The notes: generated by a model not told the origin, from the sequence alone. 6,714 nucleotides of DNA from an uncultured Oscillospiraceae bacterium (GCA_902478455.1 CABSLJ010000137.1:1-6714), one strand, 5' to 3'. Positions 1 through 5,443 are shown, counted from the first letter of the stretch. Numbers and translations are program-made.

Positions 1-495
1 CCCGATCTGAACGACCTGGGCGTGATCGGCCAGCGGGTCCCTCAAGTGGATCTGGAGAAGTGCCGCGGGTGCAAAGTCTGTCAGGTGGAAAACGTCTGCC
101 CCATTCAGGCGGCGAAGCTTCAGGACGGCAAAGTGGTGATTGACGAAGCCGCCTGCAACCACTGCGGCCGATGCGTTGGGAAATGTCCCTTCCATGCGGT
201 GGAATCCGACCGGAACGGCTACCGGATTTACATCGGCGGCCGCTGGGGCAAAAAGGTGGCCCAAGGCAGATACTTGGAAAAGGTGTTCACCGACAAGGAC
301 GAGGTGCTCAGCGTGATTGAAAAGGCCATTCTCCTGTTCCGGGAGCAGGGCGTCACCGGCGAACGGTTTGCGGATACGGTGGCCAGACTGGGCTTTGAGA
401 ATGTCCAGCAACAGCTGCTTTCCGATCAGCTTCTGGAAAGAAAGCGGGAAAATCTTGCTGCGCAGAAACATATGAAGGGCGGAGCGACTTGCTGA
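1..495 (+). CDS. Anaerobic sulfite/nitrite-reductase-like protein with two 4Fe-4S clusters (5'-truncated, AsrC-like)
   Basis: The reading frame is already open at base 1, so the gene starts outside the window; 164 residues are visible, ending at TGA 493-495. Visible residues 1-11 (PDLNDLGVIGQ) resemble the stretch that follows the CPNDC siroheme/4Fe-4S motif in AsrC-type and related siroheme reductases. A ferredoxin insert follows. Its first cluster ligands are C21, C24, C27 and C33 with a CX2CX2CX5CP spacing; its second set is C52, C55, C58 and C62 with the standard CX2CX2CX3CP. The tail (GYRIYIGGRWGKKVAQGRYL, then VIEKAILLFREQGVTGERF) is typical of the C-terminal half of these reductases. 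The family reduces sulfite or nitrite with electrons from its own clusters, in the cytoplasm. The substrate here is unproven, and the siroheme-ligating cysteines lie off the left edge. The stop codon overlaps the start of the importer lipoprotein by 7 nt, which suggests co-translation. AsrC itself is only one possible assignment; the wider family is well supported. Confidence 0.85.
   Translation, partial: PDLNDLGVIGQRVPQVDLEKCRGCKVCQVENVCPIQAAKLQDGKVVIDEAACNHCGRCVGKCPFHAVESDRNGYRIYIGGRWGKKVAQGRYLEKVFTDKDEVLSVIEKAILLFREQGVTGERFADTVARLGFENVQQQLLSDQLLERKRENLAAQKHMKGGATC
471..491 (+). promoter_or_regulatory. Ribosome site and TTG start of the substrate-binding protein
   Basis: AAGGG (475-479) and GGAG (481-484) precede TTG 489-491. 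No ATG or GTG in this frame could replace it without losing the signal peptide, so TTG is the chosen start. The site lies inside the end of the reductase gene, which fits translational coupling. Confidence 0.6.
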
Positions 496-1496
496 AAAAA
501 TGGACCGCGTTCCTGCTCGTCTTGGTTTTGGCGGCCTCTCTGGCCGCCTGCCAAAGCGGGCGGGATACGCACGAAACTACGACAGATAAAAATGCTTTCC
601 CGGCGGATGATTCGGACAGCGCATCCCCCACGGAGGCGTACTACTCCTTTCAGGACGCCAACGGCGTTCAAATCACCTTAGCGGAAAAGCCCGAAAGAGT
701 GGCCGTGCTGTTCTCTTCCTTTGCCGATGTGTGGCAGACCGCCGGCGGACGGGTAGACATCACGGTAGGCGAAAGCGTGGAACGGGGCTTTGCCTCCCGG
801 GAGACGCTTCTGGTGGACGACGGCGCGGGGAAAACCATCAATCGGGAGTTGCTGCTCTCCTATGCGCCGGATTTTGTCATCTGCTCGGCCGACCTGGAGG
901 AACAGGTGAAAACGGCGGAATTCCTGCAGCAACACGGAATTCCGGCGGCCGTATTCCATGTGGAAGAGTTTCAGGATTACTTGGACATGCTGAAAATCTG
1001 CACCGACATCACCGGGAACCGGGAAGCGTACGAAACCTACGGAATCGGGGTACAGGAGGAGATACAGGCCGTGCTTGCGTCGGCGCCGAAGGCGGAGGGA
1101 GCCGATCAAAAACGCATTCTGTTTATCCGGGCAGGGTCCAAATACAGCGCCACCAAGGCAAAAACCGCGGAGAATAATTTCGTGTGCGTCATGCTCAAAG
1201 AGCTGGGCACCTATAACATTGCGGAAAATGCGCCAGTGCTGTTGGACGGTCTGAGCCAGGAGGAAATCATGTTGGAAAACCCGGATTATATTTTTATTTC
1301 CACCATGGGCAAGGAGGAGGCCGCAAAAGCCTATATGGACAGCGTCCTCCAGGAAGAGGTCTGGCAGCATCTGGACGCCGTCCGGGAGGGGCGCTACGCT
1401 TACCTTCCCAAAGACCTGTTTCAGTTCAAGCCCAACAAGTGCTGGGGCGAGGCGTATCAATACCTGGCAGATCTGTTATATCCAAAGGAGAGTTGA
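489..1496 (+). CDS. ABC importer substrate-binding lipoprotein, FecB/BtuF-like (Periplasmic_binding_2 family)
   Basis: The 335-residue product begins with a lipoprotein signal: positive MLKK, a hydrophobic stretch at residues 6-19, and lipobox LAAC with the lipidated Cys at 21. A polar Asp/Ser/Thr-rich linker (22-50) leads to a two-lobed class III binding protein. Supporting segments are KPERVAVLFSSFADV (67-81), LLLSYAPDFVICSADL (121-136), LSQEEIMLENPDYIFIST (255-272) and a C-terminal FQFKPNKCWGEAYQYLADLL (311-330). The family captures iron-siderophore, heme or corrinoid complexes outside the membrane and delivers them to a FecCD-type permease. The length is normal for the family. It starts inside the reductase gene (7-nt overlap) and the permease ATG follows 6 nt after its stop, so it belongs to one operon with both. 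The ligand cannot be read from the sequence. Role as importer lipoprotein is secure; cargo is open. Confidence 0.92.
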   Translation: MLKKWTAFLLVLVLAASLAACQSGRDTHETTTDKNAFPADDSDSASPTEAYYSFQDANGVQITLAEKPERVAVLFSSFADVWQTAGGRVDITVGESVERGFASRETLLVDDGAGKTINRELLLSYAPDFVICSADLEEQVKTAEFLQQHGIPAAVFHVEEFQDYLDMLKICTDITGNREAYETYGIGVQEEIQAVLASAPKAEGADQKRILFIRAGSKYSATKAKTAENNFVCVMLKELGTYNIAENAPVLLDGLSQEEIMLENPDYIFISTMGKEEAAKAYMDSVLQEEVWQHLDAVREGRYAYLPKDLFQFKPNKCWGEAYQYLADLLYPKES

Positions 1497-1502
1497 CGCG
1501 TA

Positions 1503-2522
1503 ATGAAAAAAGGGGCGCAGCAGCACCGTTATTTTTGCCGGACCAAAGCCGGCTGGCCAACCCTTTGCTTTCTGCTTTTGTGCGCTCTTGTGCTGTCGCT
1601 GCGGTTTGGAAGCTCTGATATGGATTGGCCGTCCTTTTGGGGTGGACTGTTCCGCCGGGAGGGCTTTGAGGCCCAGTCCCTGATTCTGTATTCCCTGCGT
1701 CTTCCGCGCTTGCTGCAGGGAGTGCTGGCGGGAATCGGCCTATCTGTCTCCGGCGTGCTGCTCCAGAGCGTCACCGGCAACGATCTCGCCAGCCCCAACA
1801 TCATTGGCGTCAACGCCGGCGCAGGCTTTGTGGTCATTCTCATTCTAAGCTATTTTCCCGGCGCGGTGACCGGCCTGCCTCTGGCGGCCTTTTGCGGGGC
1901 TTTTCTGACGACGCTGCTCATTATGGCCATCGCCGGCCGGGTGGATTCCTCCAAATCCACCGTGATTCTGGCGGGCATCGCCGTACAGGCGCTGCTGAGC
2001 GCGGGCATTTCCTTTTTCTCTCTGCTGGACACCGACGTTCTTGTCTCCTACAATTACTTTTCCGTGGGAGGTCTTTCCAACTCGGACATCGACCTGCTGT
2101 GGCTGCCCGGCGCAATTATTCTGCTGGGACTGGCGGTATCCCTGGCCTTTTCCGGCAGGATTCAGCTTTTGTGCCTGGGGGACGGCATGGCCCTTTCCCT
2201 GGGGGTCCGGGTCAAGCGGGTGCGGATGCTGTGCCTGGTGTGCGCCAGCGCCACCGCCGCGGCGGTGGTCAGCTTCGCAGGGCTGCTGGGATTTGTGGGG
2301 CTGATCGTCCCCCATATTTCCCGCAAGCTGGCGGGCGCCCGGATGGCTCCCCTGCTTGCGGTGTCCGCCGTGACGGGCAGCATTCTGGTGCTGACGGCGG
2401 ACCTGCTGGGCAGGGTGGCCTTCGCCCCCTCCGAGGTGCCGGTTGGCATTGTGATGTCTCTGATCGGCGCGCCCTTTTTCTTCATTCTGCTGCTGCGAAG
2501 GAGGTCGGCGCGGTCATGCTGA
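1503..2522 (+). CDS. ABC importer permease, FecCD/BtuC family
   Basis: The 339-residue protein is strongly hydrophobic and carries the family landmarks in order. These are SLRLPR (64-69); the loop GIGLSVSGVLLQSVTGNDLA (77-96) followed by SPNIIGVNAGAG; GDGMALSLGV (226-235); the ATPase-coupling segment GLIVPHISRKLAG (266-278); and EVPVGIVMSLIGAPFFFILL (311-330) near the C-terminus. Hydrophobic stretches fit about nine to ten membrane helices, as known for BtuC-type permeases, which act as homodimers. The length is normal for the family. ATG 1503 has AAAGGAG at 1484-1490, inside the end of the upstream gene. Its stop TGA 2520-2522 overlaps the ATPase start by 7 nt. Only one permease gene is present, as is usual for this type. 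It moves whatever the upstream lipoprotein binds; metal chelates or tetrapyrroles are the usual cargo for the family. Confidence 0.95.
   Translation: MKKGAQQHRYFCRTKAGWPTLCFLLLCALVLSLRFGSSDMDWPSFWGGLFRREGFEAQSLILYSLRLPRLLQGVLAGIGLSVSGVLLQSVTGNDLASPNIIGVNAGAGFVVILILSYFPGAVTGLPLAAFCGAFLTTLLIMAIAGRVDSSKSTVILAGIAVQALLSAGISFFSLLDTDVLVSYNYFSVGGLSNSDIDLLWLPGAIILLGLAVSLAFSGRIQLLCLGDGMALSLGVRVKRVRMLCLVCASATAAAVVSFAGLLGFVGLIVPHISRKLAGARMAPLLAVSAVTGSILVLTADLLGRVAFAPSEVPVGIVMSLIGAPFFFILLLRRRSARSC
2498..2518 (+). promoter_or_regulatory. Ribosome site defining the ATPase start
   Basis: A perfect AAGGAGG (2498-2504) stands 11 nt before ATG 2516-2518. This fixes the start within a much longer open frame that begins upstream, inside the permease gene. 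The site is in the permease coding region, so the two genes are translationally linked. Confidence 0.8.
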
Positions 2523-3271
2523 GCTTTCATCAGGTGTGCGCCTCCTACGGCAACCAGCCGGTGCTGGAGCGCATTGATTTCTCCTTAACGCCGCACAGGC
2601 TGACCGCCGTGGTGGGCAGAAACGGCAGCGGAAAATCCACGCTGGTTGCCTGCGTCAACCAGGAGCTGCCCTATACCGGGGAAATCTCCTTTTCCGACCG
2701 CAATCTGGCGGTGATGACGCCGCGGGAACGGGCGCAGCTGATTTCCATTCTGCCCCAGACCCTTCCCTCTCCCGCGGTCACCGTGGAGGAGCTGGCGTCC
2801 TTTGGAAGGTATCCCTATCTCGATTTCGGAAAGCGGATGTCCCCGAAGGACCGGCAGACGGTAGACGAGGCGCTGGAGGCGATTGGGATTGCCTCCCTGC
2901 GGCACAAGCTGGTCACGGAGCTTTCGGGAGGCGAACGGCAAAAGGCCTATCTGGCCATGGTACTCGCGCAGAATACCAGGGTCATGATTCTGGACGAGCC
3001 CACCACCTATATGGATATGGCCTATGAATCCGCTTTTTTCAGGCTGCTGGACACGCTGAAACGCAAAAGGAAGATCACCTTTCTGGTGATTATGCATAAT
3101 CTCTCCCAGGCGGTGCGGTATGCCGACCGCATCGTGGTGCTCGACGGACGCCGCGTCCTCTATCAGGGGGATACGCAGGCCTGCGTGGAGGATAAAGTGC
3201 TGGAAACGGTGTTTCATGTCCGGCAGCATCAGGCGGTGGAAAACGGCGAAAGATTTATTTTTTTCACATAA
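2516..3271 (+). CDS. ABC importer ATP-binding protein, FecE/BtuD-like
   Basis: The 251-residue cytoplasmic ATPase has all expected motifs: Walker A GRNGSGKST (34-42), Q-loop Q81 in ILPQTL, signature LSGGERQ (136-142), Walker B VMILDE (156-161), a D-loop-like TYMD (164-167) and the switch histidine H194 in VIMHNLSQAVRYADR. The stretch GRYPYLDF (97-104) after the Q-loop is typical of FecE/FhuC-type importer ATPases. The open frame extends upstream to 1892, but that part overlaps the permease gene in another frame and does not look like protein. The perfect ribosome site and the normal family length support the start at 2516. It powers the permease encoded just upstream. No terminator is evident after its stop, so the next small gene may be on the same transcript. 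Confidence 0.95.
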   Translation: MLSFHQVCASYGNQPVLERIDFSLTPHRLTAVVGRNGSGKSTLVACVNQELPYTGEISFSDRNLAVMTPRERAQLISILPQTLPSPAVTVEELASFGRYPYLDFGKRMSPKDRQTVDEALEAIGIASLRHKLVTELSGGERQKAYLAMVLAQNTRVMILDEPTTYMDMAYESAFFRLLDTLKRKRKITFLVIMHNLSQAVRYADRIVVLDGRRVLYQGDTQACVEDKVLETVFHVRQHQAVENGERFIFFT

Positions 3272-3309
3272 TCCGGTGTTTTCAGCGCATGGAATACATC
3301 CGGAAGCTT

Positions 3310-3325
3310 GGAAGGTGGCTATATG
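3310..3325 (+). promoter_or_regulatory. Ribosome site choosing ATG 3323 for the DUF5655-like gene
   Basis: GGAAGGTGG (3310-3318) lies just before ATG 3323-3325. A TTG at 3308 is in frame but lies before this ribosome site, so the ATG is preferred. ATG 3332 is a second, less well-spaced option. Confidence 0.55.
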
Positions 3326-3703
3326 GAAAACATGGACGCCCTTTTTTTCTTTGATGGGAACCCGGGCGCGCTGTCTCTTTATGAGGCGTTTGAGGAGAAG
3401 GTTCTGCGCGCCGTAGGCCCGGTTCACATCAAAACAGGCAAAACACAGATCACCTTTTCCAACCGGCATATCTTCTCCTGCGTCTCCATGATGCGGCTGC
3501 GAAAGAAAAAGGAGCTTCCCCCGGCGTACATCGTCGTCACCTTCGGCCTGGAAAGACGGGAGACGTCGCCCCGCGTTGCCGCGGCGGCGGAGCCGTATCC
3601 CAACCGCTGGACGCATCATGTGCTGATTGAGCGGCCGGAAGAGCTCGACGAGGAGCTTATGGGCTGGGTAAAGGAGGCTTACGATTTTTCGGCCGCCAAA
3701 TGA
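3323..3703 (+). CDS. Small cytoplasmic protein, DUF5655-like, function unknown
   Basis: The 126-residue protein has no signal peptide or membrane segment. It opens with MENMDALFFFDGNPGALSLY, followed by a helical EAFEEKVLRAV, a KTQITFSNRHIFSCVS segment (40-55), a basic RLRKKK patch (58-63), IVVTFGLERRETSPR (70-84) and EPYPNRWTHHVLI (90-102). It ends with an acidic helix ELDEELMGWVKEAYDF. From memory this pattern matches the DUF5655 family, which is widespread in Firmicutes and Actinobacteria and has no settled role. I could not search to confirm it. It starts 51 nt after the ATPase stop with no terminator between, so it may be read with the importer operon, but such small genes also travel independently. 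The closely spaced NRH, NRW and HH residues are candidate conserved functional positions; any activity is unknown. Gene reality is well supported by the ribosome site and protein-like composition. Confidence 0.8.
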   Translation: MENMDALFFFDGNPGALSLYEAFEEKVLRAVGPVHIKTGKTQITFSNRHIFSCVSMMRLRKKKELPPAYIVVTFGLERRETSPRVAAAAEPYPNRWTHHVLIERPEELDEELMGWVKEAYDFSAAK

Positions 3704-3794
3704 GCCTCCCTTCTGATTTCATTACGCTTCCATTCTCCTGTTTTTTCGGTTCGGATGTTCCGGCAGTCGCATGCGCTTCTCGAAATACACCGGC

Positions 3795-3852
3795 AAAAAG
3801 AGCTTCCATCCCTTCCCCTTTGGGCGTCTGGGATTGGAAGCTCTTTCTTTTT
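3795..3852 (+). terminator. Strong hairpin terminator closing the importer/DUF5655 unit
   Basis: AAAGAGCTTCCA (3797-3808) plus TCCC pairs with GGGA-T-TGGAAGCTCTTT (3830-3846), giving 16 base pairs with a single bulged T and a 17-nt loop. It is followed by the T-rich CTTTCTTTTTG on the + strand. The left flank is A-rich, so the - strand also ends in a T run and the hairpin could work in both directions. It lies about 90 nt after the DUF5655-like stop. Confidence 0.8.
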
Positions 3853-3890
3853 GCACCTGACATGATAGCTCCGTTGTACGCCGATTTCAG

Positions 3891-3921
3891 AAAAAAACCG
3901 ACATACAATAATTGTTTCGGT
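3891..3921 (-). terminator. Terminator-like dyad on the - strand, or a protein-binding dyad
   Basis: ACCGA (3897-3901) and ACAAT (3905-3909) mirror ATTGT (3911-3915) and TCGGT (3917-3921). Read on the - strand this is a stem followed by a run of six to seven T (complement of 3891-3897), as in an intrinsic terminator. No - strand gene lies to its right, so it may equally be a DNA operator or have arisen by chance. Confidence 0.3.
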
Positions 3922-4080
3922 CCAATTCAGTGCAACCGCGCTTTTTTTACTCAAAACAGTACGAGTCACGTAAAAAATGCAAAAGCATCCGGTAAAAACG
4001 GCTGTGCGGGTCATACTAAGCCAAGGATTTGTCTTTGCAGAATTCCTGCAAGGATTTACCGCTATCTTTTTTCCGAAAAG

Positions 4081-4113
4081 TATGTTAACATAATTTCGTT
4101 ACAAAATTGTAAC
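4081..4113 (+). promoter_or_regulatory. Palindrome cluster with a candidate WalR-type box before the CAP gene
   Basis: TATGTTAACATA (4081-4092) is a perfect 12-bp palindrome, and GTTACAA-AA-TTGTAAC (4098-4113) is a 7-bp-arm dyad. Bases 4097-4113 also read CGTTAC-N5-TGTAAC. This matches the described WalR consensus TGT(A/T)A(A/T/C)-N5-TGT(A/T)A(A/T/C) at 11 of 12 defined positions with exact spacing. A possible -10 element CATAAT (4089-4094) sits between the two dyads, with no good -35, so the exact promoter is unsure. If that -10 is used, the box would cover the transcription start. Confidence 0.45.
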
Positions 4114-4129
4114 CTTTTAAATTTTGTAT

Positions 4130-4146
4130 GGGAGGTAGAGATTGTG
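4130..4146 (+). promoter_or_regulatory. Ribosome site and GTG start of the CAP gene
   Basis: GGGAGGT (4130-4136) stands 7 nt before GTG 4144-4146. It fixes the start well inside an open frame that extends upstream through the spacer, and the product then begins with a clean membrane signal (MKRSLML). Confidence 0.8.
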
Positions 4147-5043
4147 AAACGATCTTTAATGCTTGTAATGACGGCAGTCGCCCTGCTGGCGATTGTTTTC
4201 ATCCCCTTTGATATTGTGACCAATTCTCCGAGCCGGCTCTCGGAACCGGCGGAGGAAAGCCGGATACGGCAGGAAAGCGAGACTTCCCCAGCCTCTTCTC
4301 AAACCGAAGCGCCGAGTGAACCGGAAACGGAGTCGGGAACGGAGAGTCAGGCAGAAAGCGCCGCGCCCGCGGAACAGGAAAGCTCCTCTTCCAGCATGCA
4401 AACGCAGTCAGGCGCCGTGCAAAGCAGCCGGCCGCAGCAGCAGAAGCCGGCCGGGTCTTCCTCCTCTTCCCCCGCCTCCTCTTCCCGTCCTTCCACTTCC
4501 TCGCCGTCTTCTTCCTCCTCGTCCCGGCCCGCGCAGTCTCAGCCGTCCAGCTCGGCCCCCTCCTCTTCGCGGCCGAATATCTCCATCAAGCCGGAATGGT
4601 CCTGGCCGCAATCGTCCAAGCCGTCGTCCGGCGCGTCATCGGAAAAAACCGAATCGGGAACGACCAATCCCTCTTATGTTCAGCAGGTGGTCACCCTCGT
4701 CAACGAGGAGCGCGCCAAGGAGGGGTTGCAGCCGCTTCGCATCAACCAGTCGGCCGCTGCCGCCGCGCAGGTGCGCGCCAAGGAGATTGTGAGTTCCTTC
4801 TCCCACACCCGGCCGAATGGAAGCAGCTTCAGCACCGCGCTCGATGAGCAGGGAACCAGCTACCGGCGTTCGGGCGAGAACATCGCCTGGGGGCAGAAAT
4901 CGCCTCAACAGGTGGTTCAGGGCTGGATGAACAGTCCCGGACACCGCGCCAATATTATGAACGCCTCTTTCACCGAAATCGGCGTTGGTTTTTATCGCAG
5001 CGCGGCGGGCACCAACTACTGGACGCAGCTGTTCATCGGCTAA
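4144..5043 (+). CDS. Membrane-anchored CAP-domain (SCP/PR-1, YkwD-like) protein with Ser/Pro-rich linker
   Basis: The 299-residue protein has three parts. Residues 1-25 are a signal or anchor: MKR then a hydrophobic run to about 22, with no clear signal-peptidase site and no lipobox. Residues about 30-174 are low complexity, first Glu/Ser/Thr-rich and acidic (to about 80), then Ser/Pro-rich with recurring SSSRP-type units. Residues 175-299 form a CAP domain: YVQQVVTLVNEERAKEGLQP, SHTRPNG with H221, GENIAWG with E245, GWMNSPGHRANIMN with H267, FTEIGVGF with E278, and YWTQLF near the end. The two His and two Glu correspond to the conserved CAP cavity residues. No LPXTG sorting signal is present. 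The protein should sit outside the membrane with the linker crossing the wall. Bacterial YkwD-like CAP proteins have no well-defined activity, so the role is open. Serine codons in the linker vary, which suggests selection on the protein rather than a simple DNA repeat. Confidence 0.92.
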   Translation: MKRSLMLVMTAVALLAIVFIPFDIVTNSPSRLSEPAEESRIRQESETSPASSQTEAPSEPETESGTESQAESAAPAEQESSSSSMQTQSGAVQSSRPQQQKPAGSSSSSPASSSRPSTSSPSSSSSSRPAQSQPSSSAPSSSRPNISIKPEWSWPQSSKPSSGASSEKTESGTTNPSYVQQVVTLVNEERAKEGLQPLRINQSAAAAAQVRAKEIVSSFSHTRPNGSSFSTALDEQGTSYRRSGENIAWGQKSPQQVVQGWMNSPGHRANIMNASFTEIGVGFYRSAAGTNYWTQLFIG

Positions 5044-5048
5044 CCCTG

Positions 5049-5093
5049 CCGGCGGCGCGCTCGTCATCGCTCTGAAAAGAGGGAAGGCGCCGG
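5049..5093 (+). other. Stem-loop with a GAAA tetraloop just after the CAP stop
   Basis: CCGGCG (5049-5054) pairs with CGCCGG (5088-5093), and inside it CTCT-GAAA-AGAG (5070-5081) forms a hairpin with a GNRA-type loop. No T run follows, so it is not a classical terminator by itself. It may stabilise the 3' end of the CAP mRNA. Confidence 0.35.
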
Positions 5094-5163
5094 AGAAATC
5101 CATAGGAAGTCCATTCAAAACGTTGGAAAATATATCCGAAGAAAAATGGGATTACGCCGCCGA

Positions 5164-5209
5164 AAGGGCTTGTTGTCTGTGAAAAGCAGGCGGCAAGCCC
5201 TTCCGTTTT
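5164..5209 (+). terminator. Probable terminator after the CAP gene
   Basis: AAGGGCTTG (5164-5172) pairs perfectly with CAAGCCCTT (5194-5202), with a further CTG/CAG pairing inside (5177-5179 with 5187-5189). The tail CCGTTTTA has only four consecutive T, so termination may be incomplete. Confidence 0.6.
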
Positions 5210-5340
5210 ACCTTGATGCTGCAATCGTCATATGCATCCAACTCGTTTGAAGCATCCACGGATTCATGACGCAACGCCAAGTCCACAGAAACGGCCGCCT
5301 TTTATCCCGATTTTTCTCTTTTTTGTTTTGGATTGCCCCC

Positions 5341-5369
5341 TTTTCATCCACTGGGATTGGTTTTATAAT
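5341..5369 (+). promoter_or_regulatory. Sigma-A-type promoter of the MATE gene
   Basis: A perfect -10 TATAAT (5364-5369) is spaced 17 bp from TTTTCA (5341-5346), which matches the -35 consensus TTGACA at four of six bases. Transcription would begin near 5376, giving a leader of about 68 nt before ATG 5444. Confidence 0.65.
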
Positions 5370-5405
5370 AGGCTTGCCAACAACGCTGGCGCAAAATCAC
5401 AGAAC

Positions 5406-5443
5406 AGGGGGTCGCGCGGTGAGTCTTCCCGCGCGCTGCGAAT
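5406..5443 (+). promoter_or_regulatory. GC-only hairpin in the MATE leader, with a displaced ribosome-site candidate
   Basis: CGCGCGG (5413-5419) pairs perfectly with CCGCGCG (5429-5435) around a 9-nt loop, ending 8 nt before the start codon. No Shine-Dalgarno sequence lies in the usual window. AGGGGG (5406-5411) lies just before the hairpin; if the hairpin folds, its distance to the ATG shrinks to about 9 nt. Confidence 0.5.

Larger units (their letters stand above)
3704..4143. other. Non-coding spacer of 440 bp between the importer operon and the CAP gene
   Basis: No protein-like frame is seen on either strand. The first part holds a hairpin terminator (3795-3852), the middle an imperfect dyad (3897-3921), and the last 120 bp are AT-rich with several palindromes and probable promoter elements for the CAP gene. 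CAAGGATTT occurs twice, at 4022-4030 and 4049-4057, flanking TTGCAG-N5-CTGCAA (4035-4051). I did not recognise a riboswitch in the possible leader. Confidence 0.7.
5044..5443. other. Non-coding spacer of 400 bp between the CAP and MATE genes
   Basis: No convincing gene is present; short frames here are rich in Pro, His and Arg without protein-like pattern. The spacer contains a GAAA-capped stem-loop, a terminator-like hairpin, a T-rich stretch (5303-5325), a sigma-A-type promoter and a hairpin leader to the MATE gene. Confidence 0.7.

Noticed and set aside
916..943. Two copies of CGGAATTCC inside the substrate-binding gene
   Set aside because: They encode ordinary residues of the binding protein and are most simply chance.
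678..1460. Long open frame on the - strand opposite the substrate-binding protein
   Set aside because: It mirrors a clear lipoprotein gene, has no ribosome site and reads as composition-driven sequence without domains.
1892..2515. Upstream extension of the ATPase frame
   Set aside because: It overlaps the permease in another frame and is low-quality sequence; AAGGAGG before ATG 2516 and family length fix the start.
2585..3619. 344-codon open frame on the - strand
   Set aside because: It spans the ATPase and the DUF5655-like gene antisense, is rich in His, Arg and Gly and has no recognisable motif.
3902..3909. CATACAAT resembling a sporulation sigma-E -10 element
   Set aside because: No matching -35 element at the right distance, and the next start codon is over 230 bp away.
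918..4050. Shared 11-mer GAATTCCTGCA at 918-928 and 4040-4050
   Set aside because: One copy is coding and the other is in a spacer; the flanks differ, so chance is the simplest explanation.
3700..4143. Upstream extension of the CAP frame through the spacer
   Set aside because: It crosses a terminator and promoter-like DNA; GTG 4144 has an excellent ribosome site and a signal sequence.
4456..4575. Pyrimidine-rich tract resembling a microsatellite
   Set aside because: Repeat units are not identical and serine codons vary, so it is a Ser/Pro-rich protein segment.
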